The notes under the pieces were generated by a model. It did not search any database. It was given only the letters and a program-made list of their open reading frames with translations, and had not been told where the DNA came from. DNA of 64,000 nt from Lineus longissimus (taxonomy: Eukaryota; Nemertea; Pilidiophora; Heteronemertea; Lineidae), in contig NC_088323.1 in the NCBI RefSeq assembly GCF_910592395.1, positions 1,054,001 to 1,118,000 of the forward strand. The letters are read 5' to 3'. How positions within the stretch are numbered: the first letter of the stretch is position 1; each line of letters starts with the position of its first letter. This document shows, piece after piece, positions 41,901-50,700 of the stretch. Made by a program: the position numbers and the translations under genes.

Positions 41901-42812
41901 CATGACCATTTCCCTCTAACGGCTTGTCTCTGTCTTGCATGTAGTTTACCTCCGGAGAAGGCGGGGAGACCGGCAACAGTTCATATATGAGGTTACGGCA
42001 GGCAAACAAATGGTTACGGCCGGAGACTGGGAAGACGCATATGACGCAACTTGTAGGTTCTTTAGAGTCCTATCCTTGCTTTAGTTAGATTTTGTTTGTC
42101 CGTTGCTTTGGTGCATGGTACCACAGAACTACGAATACTAGCATCCACTTTCTGGCATATGTGACGCAGTCTCAATCGAGAAAAGCTGTGCGTTGTGGCC
42201 GTGTTGAATTAGTCGTCTGGTATTTCTTTCTGAAATGGACCTGGTTGACATAATAGCAATAAGAAATTTGGTTAGTTGGTGTCGTAATAATGTTCTGTTT
42301 TTCTCATCATCATCTCTTCATATTTCTCGTAATGTCTTCCGCAACCATGATCAGCAATTTCGAACGATTTTCCCTTGTTTCAGGACTTCGTTCCGCAGGG
42401 AGAATTTAAACGTCGATACGACTCGGAGCCGGGGACGATTCCAGAAAATGGCGGCCTTTCGCCTCGCATGACAAGTAGATTACGTAATCCAGGAACTGGT
42501 GGCACGAGTCGTAGTACTAGTAATACAAACTCTACAAATACGGACGATTTCGAGAGACAGTTTCTCCGAGTTTTGCAAAAGGTGTATCAGACGATAGAGA
42601 AGAATGAAATGCGCCTGGCAGATCAGGATCGTCGGGATGCTATTAAGTTAGAATGGCAACAGGTGGCGCTGGTGGTTGATCGTCTGCTTTTAACTTTGTT
42701 CGTCGGTGCAACTCTGGGGGTGACTTTAGCCATTTTATTCCAGGCGCCTTATTCAACCTCGTCCTTGTTCGGAAGTCAACAGGAGGAACGAGGAGGATTT
42801 TTTGTGCAATGA
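14885..42812 (+). CDS. CHRNA-like: Nicotinic acetylcholine receptor, alpha-type subunit (8 coding exons plus 2 alternative exon-4 copies)
   Basis: Ligand-gated cation channel subunit acting as a pentamer in the plasma membrane. Exons: 14885-14951, 33001-33146, 33428-33472, one of three exon 4 copies (34982-35091, 35572-35681 or 36117-36226), 38910-39448, 39604-39809, 40184-40294, 42384-42812. All joins have AG acceptors and GT donors and keep frame, giving 550 aa. Visible features: signal peptide with cleavage near ACLTFA; the EYRLIHDLL start of the ligand domain; the 13-residue Cys loop (C157-C171); loop B SW at 177-178; vicinal CC at 221-222, marking an alpha-type subunit; TM1 about 239-262; TM2 about 270-290, starting at GEK with Leu at 9' and Asp at 20' (cation selective); TM3 in exon 6; an amphipathic MA helix and TM4 in the last exon. 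Exon lengths of 45 and 110 bp match the conserved vertebrate CHRNA7-type layout. The intracellular loop is short. Exon 1 is the least certain part. Confidence 0.95.
18733..18745 (-). repeat. tRNA-like B box (3' half of a tRNA-derived relic)
   Basis: On the minus strand the sequence GGGTTCGAATCTC is a good RNA polymerase III B box. It is preceded by AGAGGTCGC and followed by CCCGATCCAGCA, resembling the 3' half of a tRNA. No A box lies at the right distance and no acceptor stem forms, so this is a decayed tRNA copy or SINE fragment rather than a tRNA gene. Confidence 0.5.
21047..21482. repeat. Diverged dispersed repeat, copy 1 (interrupted)
   Basis: Three blocks match copy 2 at 22519-22690 in the same order: GAATGAGAA(C/T)CGTAG...CATGA.GAGACGGACCT, a block ending GAATGATTTGA, and AGTCCGATCAAGCAGGGT...GACCAT.AGCAATGCAAA. 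In this copy the first two blocks are separated by roughly 270 extra bases (about 21094-21365), suggesting an insertion here or a deletion in the other copy. The family is unknown. Confidence 0.65.
22519..22690. repeat. Diverged dispersed repeat, copy 2 (uninterrupted)
   Basis: The compact counterpart of 21047-21482. The best-preserved stretch, AGTCCGATCAAGCAGGGT, begins at 22627 here and at 21419 in copy 1. The two copies sit about 1.2 kb apart, just downstream (3') of the first GPCR gene on the minus strand. Confidence 0.65.
22936..24018 (-). CDS. Class A GPCR, peptide-receptor type (nested copy 1)
   Basis: Intronless 360-aa seven-transmembrane receptor of the rhodopsin family. Visible landmarks: N-terminal sequon NSS; GN in TM1 (N56); LAVADTLVL in TM2 (D83); an AERF motif at residues 140-143 in place of DRY, followed by VAVCRPLHA; ILEVP with Pro282 in TM6, lacking the usual CWxP; and NFYIY at 325-329 in place of NPxxY, then CLTGTRFRRTL as helix 8. 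The position of the usual TM3 disulfide Cys is Phe. The VNFYIYCLTG...FRR ending and CRPL segment resemble invertebrate FMRFamide-type receptor sequences, so a neuropeptide ligand is likely but unproven. It lies antisense inside intron 1 of the acetylcholine receptor gene and is a clear paralogue of the gene at 27360-28472. Confidence 0.95.
   Translation of the reverse strand: MENSSFTTETSVADHEPTNCLYPVYGFTNWTTKNYFDFIMYMPLYLFIIVFGIIGNSLSYVVLGMEKPFTSTSVLLRSLAVADTLVLISRFIHYTLLQLNKFFGVFSVFWKFWMINFPYLWTFLWFAKTLSVYATVCVAAERFVAVCRPLHAASYCTIRNARIASLCVVIFAFVYRLPYLFPYTTKWNYDPCTDTFLPLRAYQPMYFNIYYILIYTVILHNFLMCWIPITTLVFFTRRLLEALHKSASVSQVTEGGRTTENLRATTVRVLAVVHIFIILEVPSSLIQIVGIMRKYGYFVNKIDYNTYAYFLATTYFFGAVNSFVNFYIYCLTGTRFRRTLMKVLRRPVDIARNIKVPARK
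24257..24305. repeat. 15-bp tandem repeat, about 2.5 copies
   Basis: The unit TTCTCAATATTCTTA recurs head to tail in the putative 5' flank of the first GPCR gene. It is short and shows no sign of coding. Confidence 0.7.
27285..27290 (-). terminator. Candidate polyadenylation signal for GPCR copy 2
   Basis: TTTATT on the plus strand reads AATAAA on the minus strand, 70 bases past the stop codon of the receptor gene at 27360. A second hexamer lies at 27183-27188. Confidence 0.5.
27360..28472 (-). CDS. Class A GPCR, peptide-receptor type (nested copy 2)
   Basis: Intronless receptor of 370 aa when started at the ATG at 28472 (MDNMTETTLADD). The open frame extends 44 codons upstream to an ATG ending at 28604. 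I prefer the inner start because its N-terminus aligns with copy 1 (both have a LYP.YG segment before TM1) and supplies a sequon (NMT). Motifs: GN in TM1, LAISDTLVL in TM2, AAERYIAVCKPLRA after TM3, ILELP in TM6, NFYIYCLTGSRFRRTL at the end of TM7. Like copy 1 it lacks the usual TM3 Cys and has ER(Y) instead of DRY. The C-terminal tail is longer than in copy 1. Its ligand is probably a peptide by family resemblance. Confidence 0.95.
   Translation of the reverse strand: MDNMTETTLADDGVILNRRLCLYPIYGVTDLDSRLMYYFVTYVPMHLFVEFFGVIGNGLSFVVLGLERPFTSTSVLLRCLAISDTLVLLGRFFFSTMVQLYQFLGVLPVYRKLYEMGYAYLWAFFWFAKTWSVYITIFVAAERYIAVCKPLRAASICTIRNARIVCLSAMIFSIVYRIPYLFPYTSQLKYDRCSKTYLPKLSYRPMNSNPFYVFIYQLFLHNFLMSWFPIFSMGFFTHRLISALKKSASNTLSTSGGRVADNVRATTIRVLAVVYIFIILELPGSLIQIVAVMRKYGYFSDKIDYWKYHYLLTFFYFLSVVNCFINFYIYCLTGSRFRRTLRKVLHLPKVIGRKCKAPTPGSADHYVGAQ
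29943..30126. repeat. 63-bp perfect direct repeat pair
   Basis: GCCATTTACTCCCTGTCTGT... at 29943-30005 recurs without a mismatch at 30064-30126, an offset of 121 bases. Each copy ends in TTTACAACAGGT, which resembles a splice acceptor. Complete identity implies a recent duplication. Confidence 0.9.
32075..32160 (+). repeat. tRNA-derived SINE head with pol III A and B boxes
   Basis: TGGCATAGTGG at 32082-32092 matches the A box and GTTCGAATCC at 32128-32137 matches the B box. Their 46-base spacing is that of a tRNA gene. The 5' TGCTTCA has no complementary 3' partner and the T arm pairs poorly, so a working tRNA is unlikely. A T-rich tail (TATATTTTTTCATTTG) follows. It is best read as a SINE head or tRNA pseudogene. 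Confidence 0.65.
33001..33146 (+). CDS. CHRNA-like: nAChR exon 2 (N-terminal helix of ligand domain)
   Basis: This 146-bp exon is bounded by CTTTGTAG and GTAAGG. It encodes the end of the signal peptide and the classic DDNEYRLIHDLL...YDKRIRP start of a nicotinic subunit, then NVTFGLALSQIIDV. It ends in phase 0 and joins exon 3 (33428-33472, 45 bp, DEKNQIITTNCWLNQ), which supplies the WLNQ motif just before loop D. Confidence 0.93.
34982..35091 (+). CDS. CHRNA-like: nAChR alternative exon 4a
   Basis: First of three 110-bp exons with the same start phase (0) and end phase (2). It is flanked by TTTCAG and GTAAGT and reads GWLDPNLSWNRTEYNG...VWRPDTLIYN. It carries the loop D Trp at its second residue, an N-glycosylation sequon (NRT), and loop A WRPD with the downstream Tyr. 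It is the most divergent copy, with 18 of 36 residues identical to copy 4b and 22 of 36 to copy 4c by my count. It begins with Gly where the other two have Asn. Confidence 0.9.
35572..35681 (+). CDS. CHRNA-like: nAChR alternative exon 4b
   Basis: Second copy, 110 bp, acceptor TTTTTGCAG and donor GTAAGT. It reads NWYDDKFVWNSSDYGG...AWRPDILLYN. It has the same phase and the same landmark residues (loop D Trp, sequon NSS, WRPD, Tyr-Asn) as 4a and 4c. It matches 4c at 25 of 36 residues, so these two look like the more recent duplication. Joining two of the three exons in one transcript would shift the frame, because 110 is not a multiple of 3. Confidence 0.92.
36117..36226 (+). CDS. CHRNA-like: nAChR alternative exon 4c
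   Basis: Third copy, 110 bp, acceptor TTTTCAG and donor GTATGT. It reads NWQDVKLKWNSTDYNG...AWKPDTILYN. Loop A is WKPD rather than WRPD and the sequon is NST. The first residues after the loop D Trp differ among copies (LD, YD, QD), as does the segment following them (PNLS, DKFV, VKLK). Variation is therefore concentrated next to the complementary face of the ligand site. A further 2.7 kb of intron separates it from exon 5. Confidence 0.92.
38910..39448 (+). CDS. CHRNA-like: nAChR exon 5 (Cys loop, loops B and C, TM1, TM2)
   Basis: This 539-bp exon is bounded by TTTTACAG and G|GTAGGT. Its first base completes the Asn codon left by any exon 4 copy, giving the family motif YNNAD. It holds the Cys loop CSVDVKYFPFDEQNC, loop B GSWSYD, loop C FSCCITPWP, TM1 and the whole TM2. 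In loop C the residue two before the CC pair is Phe where Tyr is usual, and Trp stands in the following Tyr position. The exon is longer than the separate exons of vertebrate alpha7 genes, compatible with intron loss. Confidence 0.95.
39604..39809 (+). CDS. CHRNA-like: nAChR exon 6 (TM3 and start of intracellular loop)
   Basis: This 206-bp exon starts after TTTGCAG and completes the split Gly codon (PLIG|LYYGI). TM3 is LYYGITIAIVSFATAMTVFT, followed by LNIHHKGF and a KEVPDYIKKI segment typical of the post-TM3 region. It ends in phase 0 before GTGAGT. Exon 7 (40184-40294, 111 bp) continues with a Thr/Pro/Ser-rich loop ending DLHEF. Confidence 0.93.
42384..42812 (+). CDS. CHRNA-like: nAChR last exon (MA helix and TM4)
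   Basis: After TTGTTTCAG the frame reads DFVPQGEFKRRYD, a Gly/Ser/Asn/Thr-rich linker, an amphipathic helix FERQFLRVLQKVYQTIEK, the conserved EWQQVALVVDRLLLTLF entry to TM4, and ILFQAP, then a short tail to a TGA at 42810-42812. This is the standard C-terminus of nicotinic subunits. Confidence 0.93.
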   Translation, partial: DFVPQGEFKRRYDSEPGTIPENGGLSPRMTSRLRNPGTGGTSRSTSNTNSTNTDDFERQFLRVLQKVYQTIEKNEMRLADQDRRDAIKLEWQQVALVVDRLLLTLFVGATLGVTLAILFQAPYSTSSLFGSQQEERGGFFVQ

Positions 42813-45084
42813 TGACGTCACATCCTCCACCTGGTTTCTAATTCATTAAACAATCGCCAGGGGCTCTCCCCTTCTCTCGTCGAATTTAGGCAGGAGACCC
42901 TTCGCGACGAGAATTCATAGCCACACCCATTCCCGATGCATTCACACAGCTTTGGCATAGTCCATAAGCTCATTATTTGGCGATGTTTTCAGGGCTGGGT
43001 GGTGAAGGCTACATGTAATTACCCGTCAGGTGGCGTCTGTATCGCAGCCGTCAATTCCTTCCAACATATCAATCGTCAGCTGCTTTATAGAGGCTACTTG
43101 ATGGGAAGTATAACAATTAACATTCACCGTTAACTATAGACTCGATGACAAGATAATGGGGCAAGAGTGTAGGTTTAAAATTGACAAATCATGAATATGC
43201 AATGAATAGAACTGGGCGAACTCAATCAATTGGGCATACTGCATGTGACTAAAATCTCCCTTTGTTTATCAGATGATAAGAGGGTGATGGCAGCCACGCT
43301 GTCTCTTATGGTCATTTCTGGGGCAATATCATCTTGGCATGCCTGTTTCTAGTGTCCCAGTAGGAATAAGTTTCTTGAGAGCATGGAATTTATTGAAGGG
43401 AATGGGGTCACGTTTTTGCGGATTATGGGGATTCCAAGCAGTTTTAGTCAAATCACAACAGACATTTTTCGTCATTAGGTGACGTCTTGAAGCACCCTTG
43501 ATATGAACCTTTCGTTGGAGTCAGGAACTGGGCACGAGGTTGGTCTTGTTCTCTTCACTGGCACTAGAGGGCTAAACATTTTACTGCCTTCTAGTGGCGG
43601 CTGGGAGAACTAACTGAGCGCTGGAATATAATGTATTGTCGAGGATCCAAGAAGACCAGGCTGAAGTTGTGTAAAATTAGTAGCCAACGTTAACTTGGTA
43701 TCGTCGGCTGAAGTTAGGCATCGACCCGTTTCATCCTTAACCTATAGATGACGTTATCGTCAACGTGATAGATTACATTTCGGCTTCGTGATTTTCAGCC
43801 TGCCGCCACCTGGTGGATTGAATCACAACTCATTCTTTATCACTTTTCATTGACATTTTTGCAAATGATGTAATATAGTAGGTACATGTATATTATCATT
43901 GAATCACAGAACTGTGGTATATATTTGTATTTGATACCTTGCTAGCATGTGTATATAGCCCAAGATATAAAATTTTGCCTACCGCACATATCTACATGTA
44001 TTTATTCTTGAATTGAGCAATGCACCATGTTCGTATCAATCTTACACTAGGTCTGTGAAACTGGTTGTAAAGGGACACACCGTTTAATTTGCGCTAGATA
44101 TGTCCCTATCGTCTCAATGGGAAAGCATGGGAATCTCTTTGGGTAGTAACAGGGTAGCCCTTACCAATAAGGGGGATGAACAATGGGTTCCCATCTAGTT
44201 TGGACGTGACTTTGCTTGTGGTTTGATGACAAAACTTTCAAGTGAATACTTCCTAGAATTGTTGATAGATGGCACTGAAGGAATAATGGTAGTACACGTA
44301 ATTACGCACTGCACCTCTACAACAACGCCGATTGTCGAGTCGACTATGGGTGTGCTTTATCGCAAGGAATTGCAGATTCCTTCTCACAAAACGCCACGGT
44401 GTCTGCTGATGTTGCTTTCTTTTATTAACTGCTAAATATCATCACTTGGACAGAACGATTGCCTGGTGATTTTATGTGCTCTTGAATCGTATGGTTGCTT
44501 ACTTTGCCGGGCCGACACCCATCGATGCGAAGAGCTCAGAAGGCCTATCGCCACTAAGTGCTTCACGCGGCCTATCTAGCACGGAGACTCTTTTATTTCA
44601 TGTCGCGTTAAGTCTATGGACTACAACCTTGTGCTATATACGCCGCGTAAAGTACTGTTCAGGGATTAGATTTATCTACTTGAAGTGTAAAGCAAAGAAA
44701 ATATTGTAAACTGTTTCAGTTGGGGCAGTGGAGTGAGCTACTTTTAGCTTCCCATTAACCCCCCCCCCCCCCTCATGGATGATAGCACCTCCTTTTTACA
44801 GGGCTTTGACGAAGATAACTCCTCACCGTCTCTGGGTATCGTGTTTGGCAAAACCATGCTATTCTTGATTGCATTATCCCGTTCGTACGACACACTATTA
44901 TCATTGTTAGAGTAGTCATATTTTTAGATGTTGTCCACACTGAATTATCATTTTTCAAAACTACATTGTCATTTGGGGTTAAAACTGTAAGATACTGTTA
45001 TCAAACTAAAACGGGGGCATAATTTTTATGATGACCAGGGAAAGTGATCACGTGTTTAGCGGGAGTTGCTGACGTAATGAGTAT
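42813..45084. other. Putative nAChR 3' UTR and intergenic DNA
   Basis: No further coding sequence is recognised. Within it are a run of 12 C at 44761-44772 and short unassigned frames. I see no convincing AATAAA close to the receptor stop codon, so the length of the 3' UTR is undetermined. Confidence 0.5.
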
Positions 45085-45159
45085 TTGTCCGAAGGTCAAG
45101 GGCAAAGGAGCGATATTGTAGTATCCTATTGCAGCAGGTTGTTCAATGTACTACCATTC

Positions 45160-45410
45160 TTTGCTTTTCATATCATCACCATCAACAATATTGTCAATCA
45201 TGTCAATATCGTCATCATTGTCATCGTCATCATCATTATCAACCTAATTATAATCTTCATCATCGTATCATCATCAGCAGCAGCAGCATCATCTACCTTC
45301 CTCAGTTGAAATTGCGGTTGATATGTCCTCATCATCGTCATCATCATCCTCTTCTTCTTCATCATCATTATCACCATTGGTCTTTTCCCAGCTTTTGTCA
45401 TTTTCACGGT
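45160..45410. repeat. Imperfect ATC/CAT microsatellite, block 1
   Basis: Dense imperfect repeats of ATC/CAT/TCA with interspersed GTC and TTC triplets. They create spurious Ser/His/Ile-rich frames on the plus strand and Met/Lys/Asp-rich frames on the minus strand. Confidence 0.9.
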
Positions 45411-46029
45411 TAATTTATCTTATCGATTGTGCAAATTGCGAAGCTCATCGCCAACTTATTTTCACCCAAACATCAATACAGGTTATTTTTGGTGTTGTCA
45501 ATCTGTTTTTAACCTCCCGTTTCCGATATAACACTGCAAAGCCGGTCAGGAACACCTTGAATGGAAAGAGTCGTGATGTATTTTGTATCCTTACCGATTT
45601 TACAGCTACTGCATAATCTGCTGACTCGTCATCGTCATTGTCAACATCATCATAAGCATTCATCCATTGATCACTTCATAGTCATAGTTGATCATATCTT
45701 TACTCGCCTCCGACTGGCATGACTGGTGTGAAGCTCACCTTAAACTCAGCACAGGTAGCAATGGGTTCACAATGCAGCCTCTGACATTTCATAAGCCATT
45801 CTACAAAGACGTTACCACAAGTCTAAGCGGCGTCCTTCATCTGTTTATTTGACATTCCTGAAACTATGCATCTCCAGGTATAATTTCCATTCCCATTGTC
45901 ATTATGACCTCTCCCTCTTCATCGTTTCCATTCTATTCCCAACTCTGTCATGTGCATTATATCATCAAAGAGGCCTATACCTTAGGCAACAGAGAGGCCT
46001 ATAGGCCTAATCATCAATCCATCTTTCAA

Positions 46030-46260
46030 AATACTCTCTTATTGACATCATCATAATAAACGTCGTCGTCATAAATGTCATCGTTATTCATCGTCATTAT
46101 TGTTACACAGCATCATCTGCGTCTGCGTTACTATCATGCTGACACCATCATCATCATCACCATCATCATCATCATTATCATCATCGTCATCATCCTATTC
46201 ATCATCATCGTCGTCATCGTCGTCATCATCATCATCATCATCATCGTCATCGTCATCGTT
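46030..46260. repeat. ATC/CAT microsatellite, block 2
   Basis: A second block of the same triplet repeat, purest at about 46143-46260 where CATCATCAT alternates with CGTCATCGT. It probably shares an origin with block 1, about 600 bases upstream. No gene is implied. Confidence 0.92.
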
Positions 46261-47722
46261 AAAAAACATCGGAAAAGACGGATTTATAACAGTTTTCTTC
46301 GATAGTTTCTTTACTTTATCTTTGCATTAGCTGTTAAAGTCTATGTACACTAGTGTAAGTTTGTCATTTAATCTTCACATGTTCCTTTATTCTCATTGCC
46401 TCTTGCTTGTATCTTCAGTTGTTACTTGAACAACCTGCGTGGTAGAAAACGAACTGGTAAAGTCGTCACGTGAATATTAAGTTCTAAGACTTCATATTTG
46501 TATAAATATATATAACAAGAAGAATACACTTTTATACGATGAACATCCTCGAGTTGCCTTTTTTTATTGATGATGACGTCTTGGCCAATACTAGATCGTA
46601 CTACCAAGTCACCGTCAGGGCATATCGCGATGCGTGCTGGGACAATGCAGACGTGTTATCACATGGCGTGATATCGTCACTAGGCTACCCTTTGACCCAA
46701 TTGTAACAATAATAGGGTCATTGTTCTATAAACTGATGATATGTCAATCAAAAATCTGATTGGTTTGACTACCGATTTCCCATTTTTGGATGTCTGATTA
46801 TATGCCTGTTGCGTACATCTATATCCTAGTGTCCTATACATATGTTCATATTACTGCAGGGGTTAAGGGTAATCTGCGGTTTTTTATCAATGTTTGTGTA
46901 CCCCATATACCTATGCCAAAAGCCTGGCCAAAATGTGGTCACACGTGTGAGAAGTTAAGGCTTCTACCATAGCAAAGGACAATAGCCTGACAAGCGTAAA
47001 TCTTCGATCGTCGACTTTAAGTAAATAGGAATACCCTTACACTTCTACCGAATTGAGCTCTTCTACTCCTTCGCAAAACGTCTCCGCTTACTCGGTAAGT
47101 TCGTTATTGTAAATTTGTTATTCGTCCCACCCAATGAGGGGAGGTGGATTCTTTACGTCGCGGTCCAGATCTTGATCGCGTGTCTGAGTATTGACTAGGC
47201 TTTACGACAGTGTCAAGATAGGCGATCCTACTTGACCTTTCGATGACAAAGTATTGACCAGTCTTGAGAGAATGGAATGCGGGTGACCCATCGGCTTCCG
47301 TCGCGTTCCCCCAACTTTCCTGGCAAAGCCCCAAACAGGTTTTCATGCACCGTCATGTCACGTCGTATATTCCTACTGCATTCGGTGGATCATCCATATC
47401 GAAACAGCATCCGCAATAGAGTCTTTGCGCTATTGAATGTCTAAACATTCGGCCGCCATATGAAATATCCTGGTTCCTTGCCCTCGGGGCACACAACTGT
47501 GAGAGTGTGGGCAAGCCATTCCAAACAAGGCGCCATTTGTTTACCGCCCATCACCTGAGTGCCATCACCTGGATGGGTGATAGGCACATGCCCATAATAA
47601 TGGACAGTCTTCTCTATGATTGCTATTTGAGCTAGTATAGATTAACTTCCTGACCATTTGTCGCCTTCACGATCTAGATAACCGTGCAGGCTACGATACG
47701 TCATTTCTTCTCTTTTCTAAAG
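46261..47722. other. Upstream region of the nucleoside transporter gene
   Basis: About 1.5 kb without a recognised gene. The minus-strand frame at 47104-47346 has no family resemblance I can name. The promoter or any 5' UTR exon of the transporter presumably lies here, but no core element is distinctive enough to call. Confidence 0.45.
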
Positions 47723-50700
47723 ATGGCCGATGTATGGCTGCCCGGGTCCTCCATAGCAGACGAAGGAGCCCCTCTCCTACCTGCGGTTCTTGCGAGACTT
47801 AACGAGGTGGAAGATGAACTACGTGCAGTTCGAAAGCAGCTGGAAACTCGCGATGGCACAATCGGTTTCAAAGTCGAACATGTCACTCAGGTAGTTGTTT
47901 ATGTATAAAAGGGGCACGTCGTTCGTAATTACTGGTGGTTCGGGAAATACAAATGCCGTAGTGCAGTTATTATACGAATGTGCTGAAACTTAAAATCTAT
48001 CTGCTTCCGCAACGGCAACATTTGAAAGAACAATCCGCCATTTTGTCTCTTTCAAAATATTCTTTCAGAACCACGTGACGCCAGAGATAAATGCAAGGAG
48101 CGAATTTGAAATCGACGATGCCGCATCGAAACCGGAGGTTGCGCAGGGTCGTTTCAATAAGCTGATATCTAAGGTGACAGGTGGCTGCAAAGAGTTCTGG
48201 TTTCACCACAGCCGTCACGTGGCTTTAGCAACAAAAGTGGCAGTTCTGCTTCTGTATGGAGCATACTTCTGTTATGCAATGTATTACAGGTATGAACACC
48301 TCTAGGCAATTTTGGCAATCACCAGTTCATTATTCACACGATTTTTGCACTATTCTTAGTCATCATCTAAAACTGACAGTAAACATTTTCGTTGATTGTG
48401 TCAAGATAAAGTTTAGGCACCCGTTGCTGTTAGCCTCGCAATTTTCATATTTTTCAGTTTTGGAGACGAGGCTTCAATCCGTTTGCTCGGAGTAACAACC
48501 CTAGCGTTTGTGTTAACCCTCTATGTGCTATTCAGAGATCGAGTCGGGCTTAAACTCTATAAATCACACATCAGTCCATTCTGGAAAAAGGTGAAACGGA
48601 AGCGAAGATTGATGATTGTTCTAAAATGGTGAGTTGGGATTTAAATGAAGGACGTAAGCTATATTGCAAATTTGAGGGTCCGATGCAGTAGCTTCGGGAA
48701 TGTGTTTTTGTCAAAGTTAGATTTTAATACTGGTTTAAACCATTAGTGCCTTTGATTTTCATAAAATTTCAACATTAGCACAATTTTGGAGAATCGTCGG
48801 TAGGGACCTTTTACTTTATCCTTGTATCATATGGAAGAGTCCAAGCAGATAATGACGAGATGAATTTTACCTACACATTGTCACTCTAACTGATGTGTTT
48901 TTAACTCTTTCAAATTACAGTACATTTGGTTTGATCTGCCTAAGTCTATTACTGGCAGCGTTGGTCTTAGAAATCGCAATGAAAGACTCGAAAAACCTAG
49001 CGTCTCTCGGCGGAATGTGCTTCCTGCTGTTGATTACATTCATAACTTCAAAACATCCTGGAAAGGTACTGTTACTGCATCTACTAAACGATGTAATCTC
49101 TTCCAAACAATCTCAAATACGGAGTTTGATTCTAGTGCTTTTCCCCAAAGATACCAACAGTAGGCTATAAAACCGCAAACAGTATTTCCCCGATCCTGCT
49201 GTGACATTACAAGCAAGTGACATTACAGGCGACCTCCAAAGCCAATGATTGTAACGGTTTAGAGGCCATCATGATTGATAAGCAGCAACGAGAGAATTGT
49301 ATGTCCAACCTTGACAAGCAAATTTTATCGAATCAGTTAAAGTGATTTTCGCAAATAAATGATACTTCCATGAACTTTTCTAGGTAAAATGGCGGCCTGT
49401 CGTGTGCGGCATGGTTCTACAGTTTGTGTTTGCCCTGATGATTCTACGGACTACGTGGGGACACGGCATGTTTAATTGGCTTGGAGAAAGAGTCAAAGAG
49501 TTCTTGGCGCATGCGGATAAGGGGGCAGGGTTCGTGTTTGGGCCAGAAGAAGCTGCACATATGATAGCGTTTCAGGTACTTTACATTCTTTTTTCGAATA
49601 TAGGCATGGTGAATAGACAAAGGGATATCACTACAAAGGATGGCCATGGGGGAACACTCCTTACAGCCTTTACTGACTTTCTAATGGCAAAAACCGTGCT
49701 CCCTTAATGCCAGCTTCATAACCCCAAGTCAACCGGCGTGGTTTTACCTTACCTTGCTTCAAATAAAACGATCTACACTAAATACAGGTACCTATATATG
49801 AATATCCATCCTGTCCTGATTAAACTTTCAACTTGGAGACGTAAAAAAAGATTTGAAAATATTTGTCATGATCATTTTCAGCTGCTTCCTGTGTTGGTGT
49901 TCTTCAGCTCCATTATATCAGTCCTGTACTACCTTGGCTGGATGCAAGTGGTCATTCGAAAGATTGCTTGGATCCTGCAGAAGGTCCTGGCAACTACCGC
50001 TGCGGAGAGTGTCAACGCTTCATCTAATATCTTCCTTGGGTTTGTAAGTGTTTGCTCTCAAACAGGGTATTACCTTCAATAAAACAACTCGTGTCAATGC
50101 TTGTGGTTGGGTCTCGTGAACGTCACCTCGGTCCTTAAGTGTTTCTAGTGGCAGATCAACTGTATCGTTACCACAATGCCATCACGACAAAAGCGCTAAA
50201 AACCTTGCATCTCGGCAGGCCTTCGTTGATACTTAAATGTAACGTACAATGATTGTATGACAAATAATGCGTCTCTTTACTTCAGGGACATTCTTTTACG
50301 AAATCGGAAGCTTATAAATCAAGGATCCAGTTCAGTTTCTTATTATCTTTGTACCTTGTTGCTACAGGCAGAATCTCCTCTTGTCATTCTGCCGCTACTC
50401 AAGTTCGTCACAGTCTCCGAGCTGCATGCCATAATGGTTGGAGGGTTCGCCACAATAGGAGGAGGCATTCTAGCTACATATATCCTTTTCGGAGTAAGTG
50501 TCGCACGGCTTCGGCGCTTCGAGAGTATTGGGACAGGTTTCTTTAACTGTTTAACTGTACGGCGCCCATGCAGACATGCGCTGATATCGGAGAAACCCTC
50601 TCTTGTGGATGATGCATGCGTATATTTCGTTTTATGTCATTGAAAAGACAAATCGTTTAAACTGCAATTCATATCCACATGGGCCCGAGCCCGGAACAGG

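Noticed and set aside
45085-46330. Ser-, His-, Ile- and Met/Lys-rich open frames
   Set aside because: Produced by the ATC/CAT triplet repeat on either strand; no gene.
49738-50082. 114-codon frame starting in an intron of the transporter
   Set aside because: Only 49882-50043 is coding; the upstream part is intron reading through the acceptor TTTTCAG.
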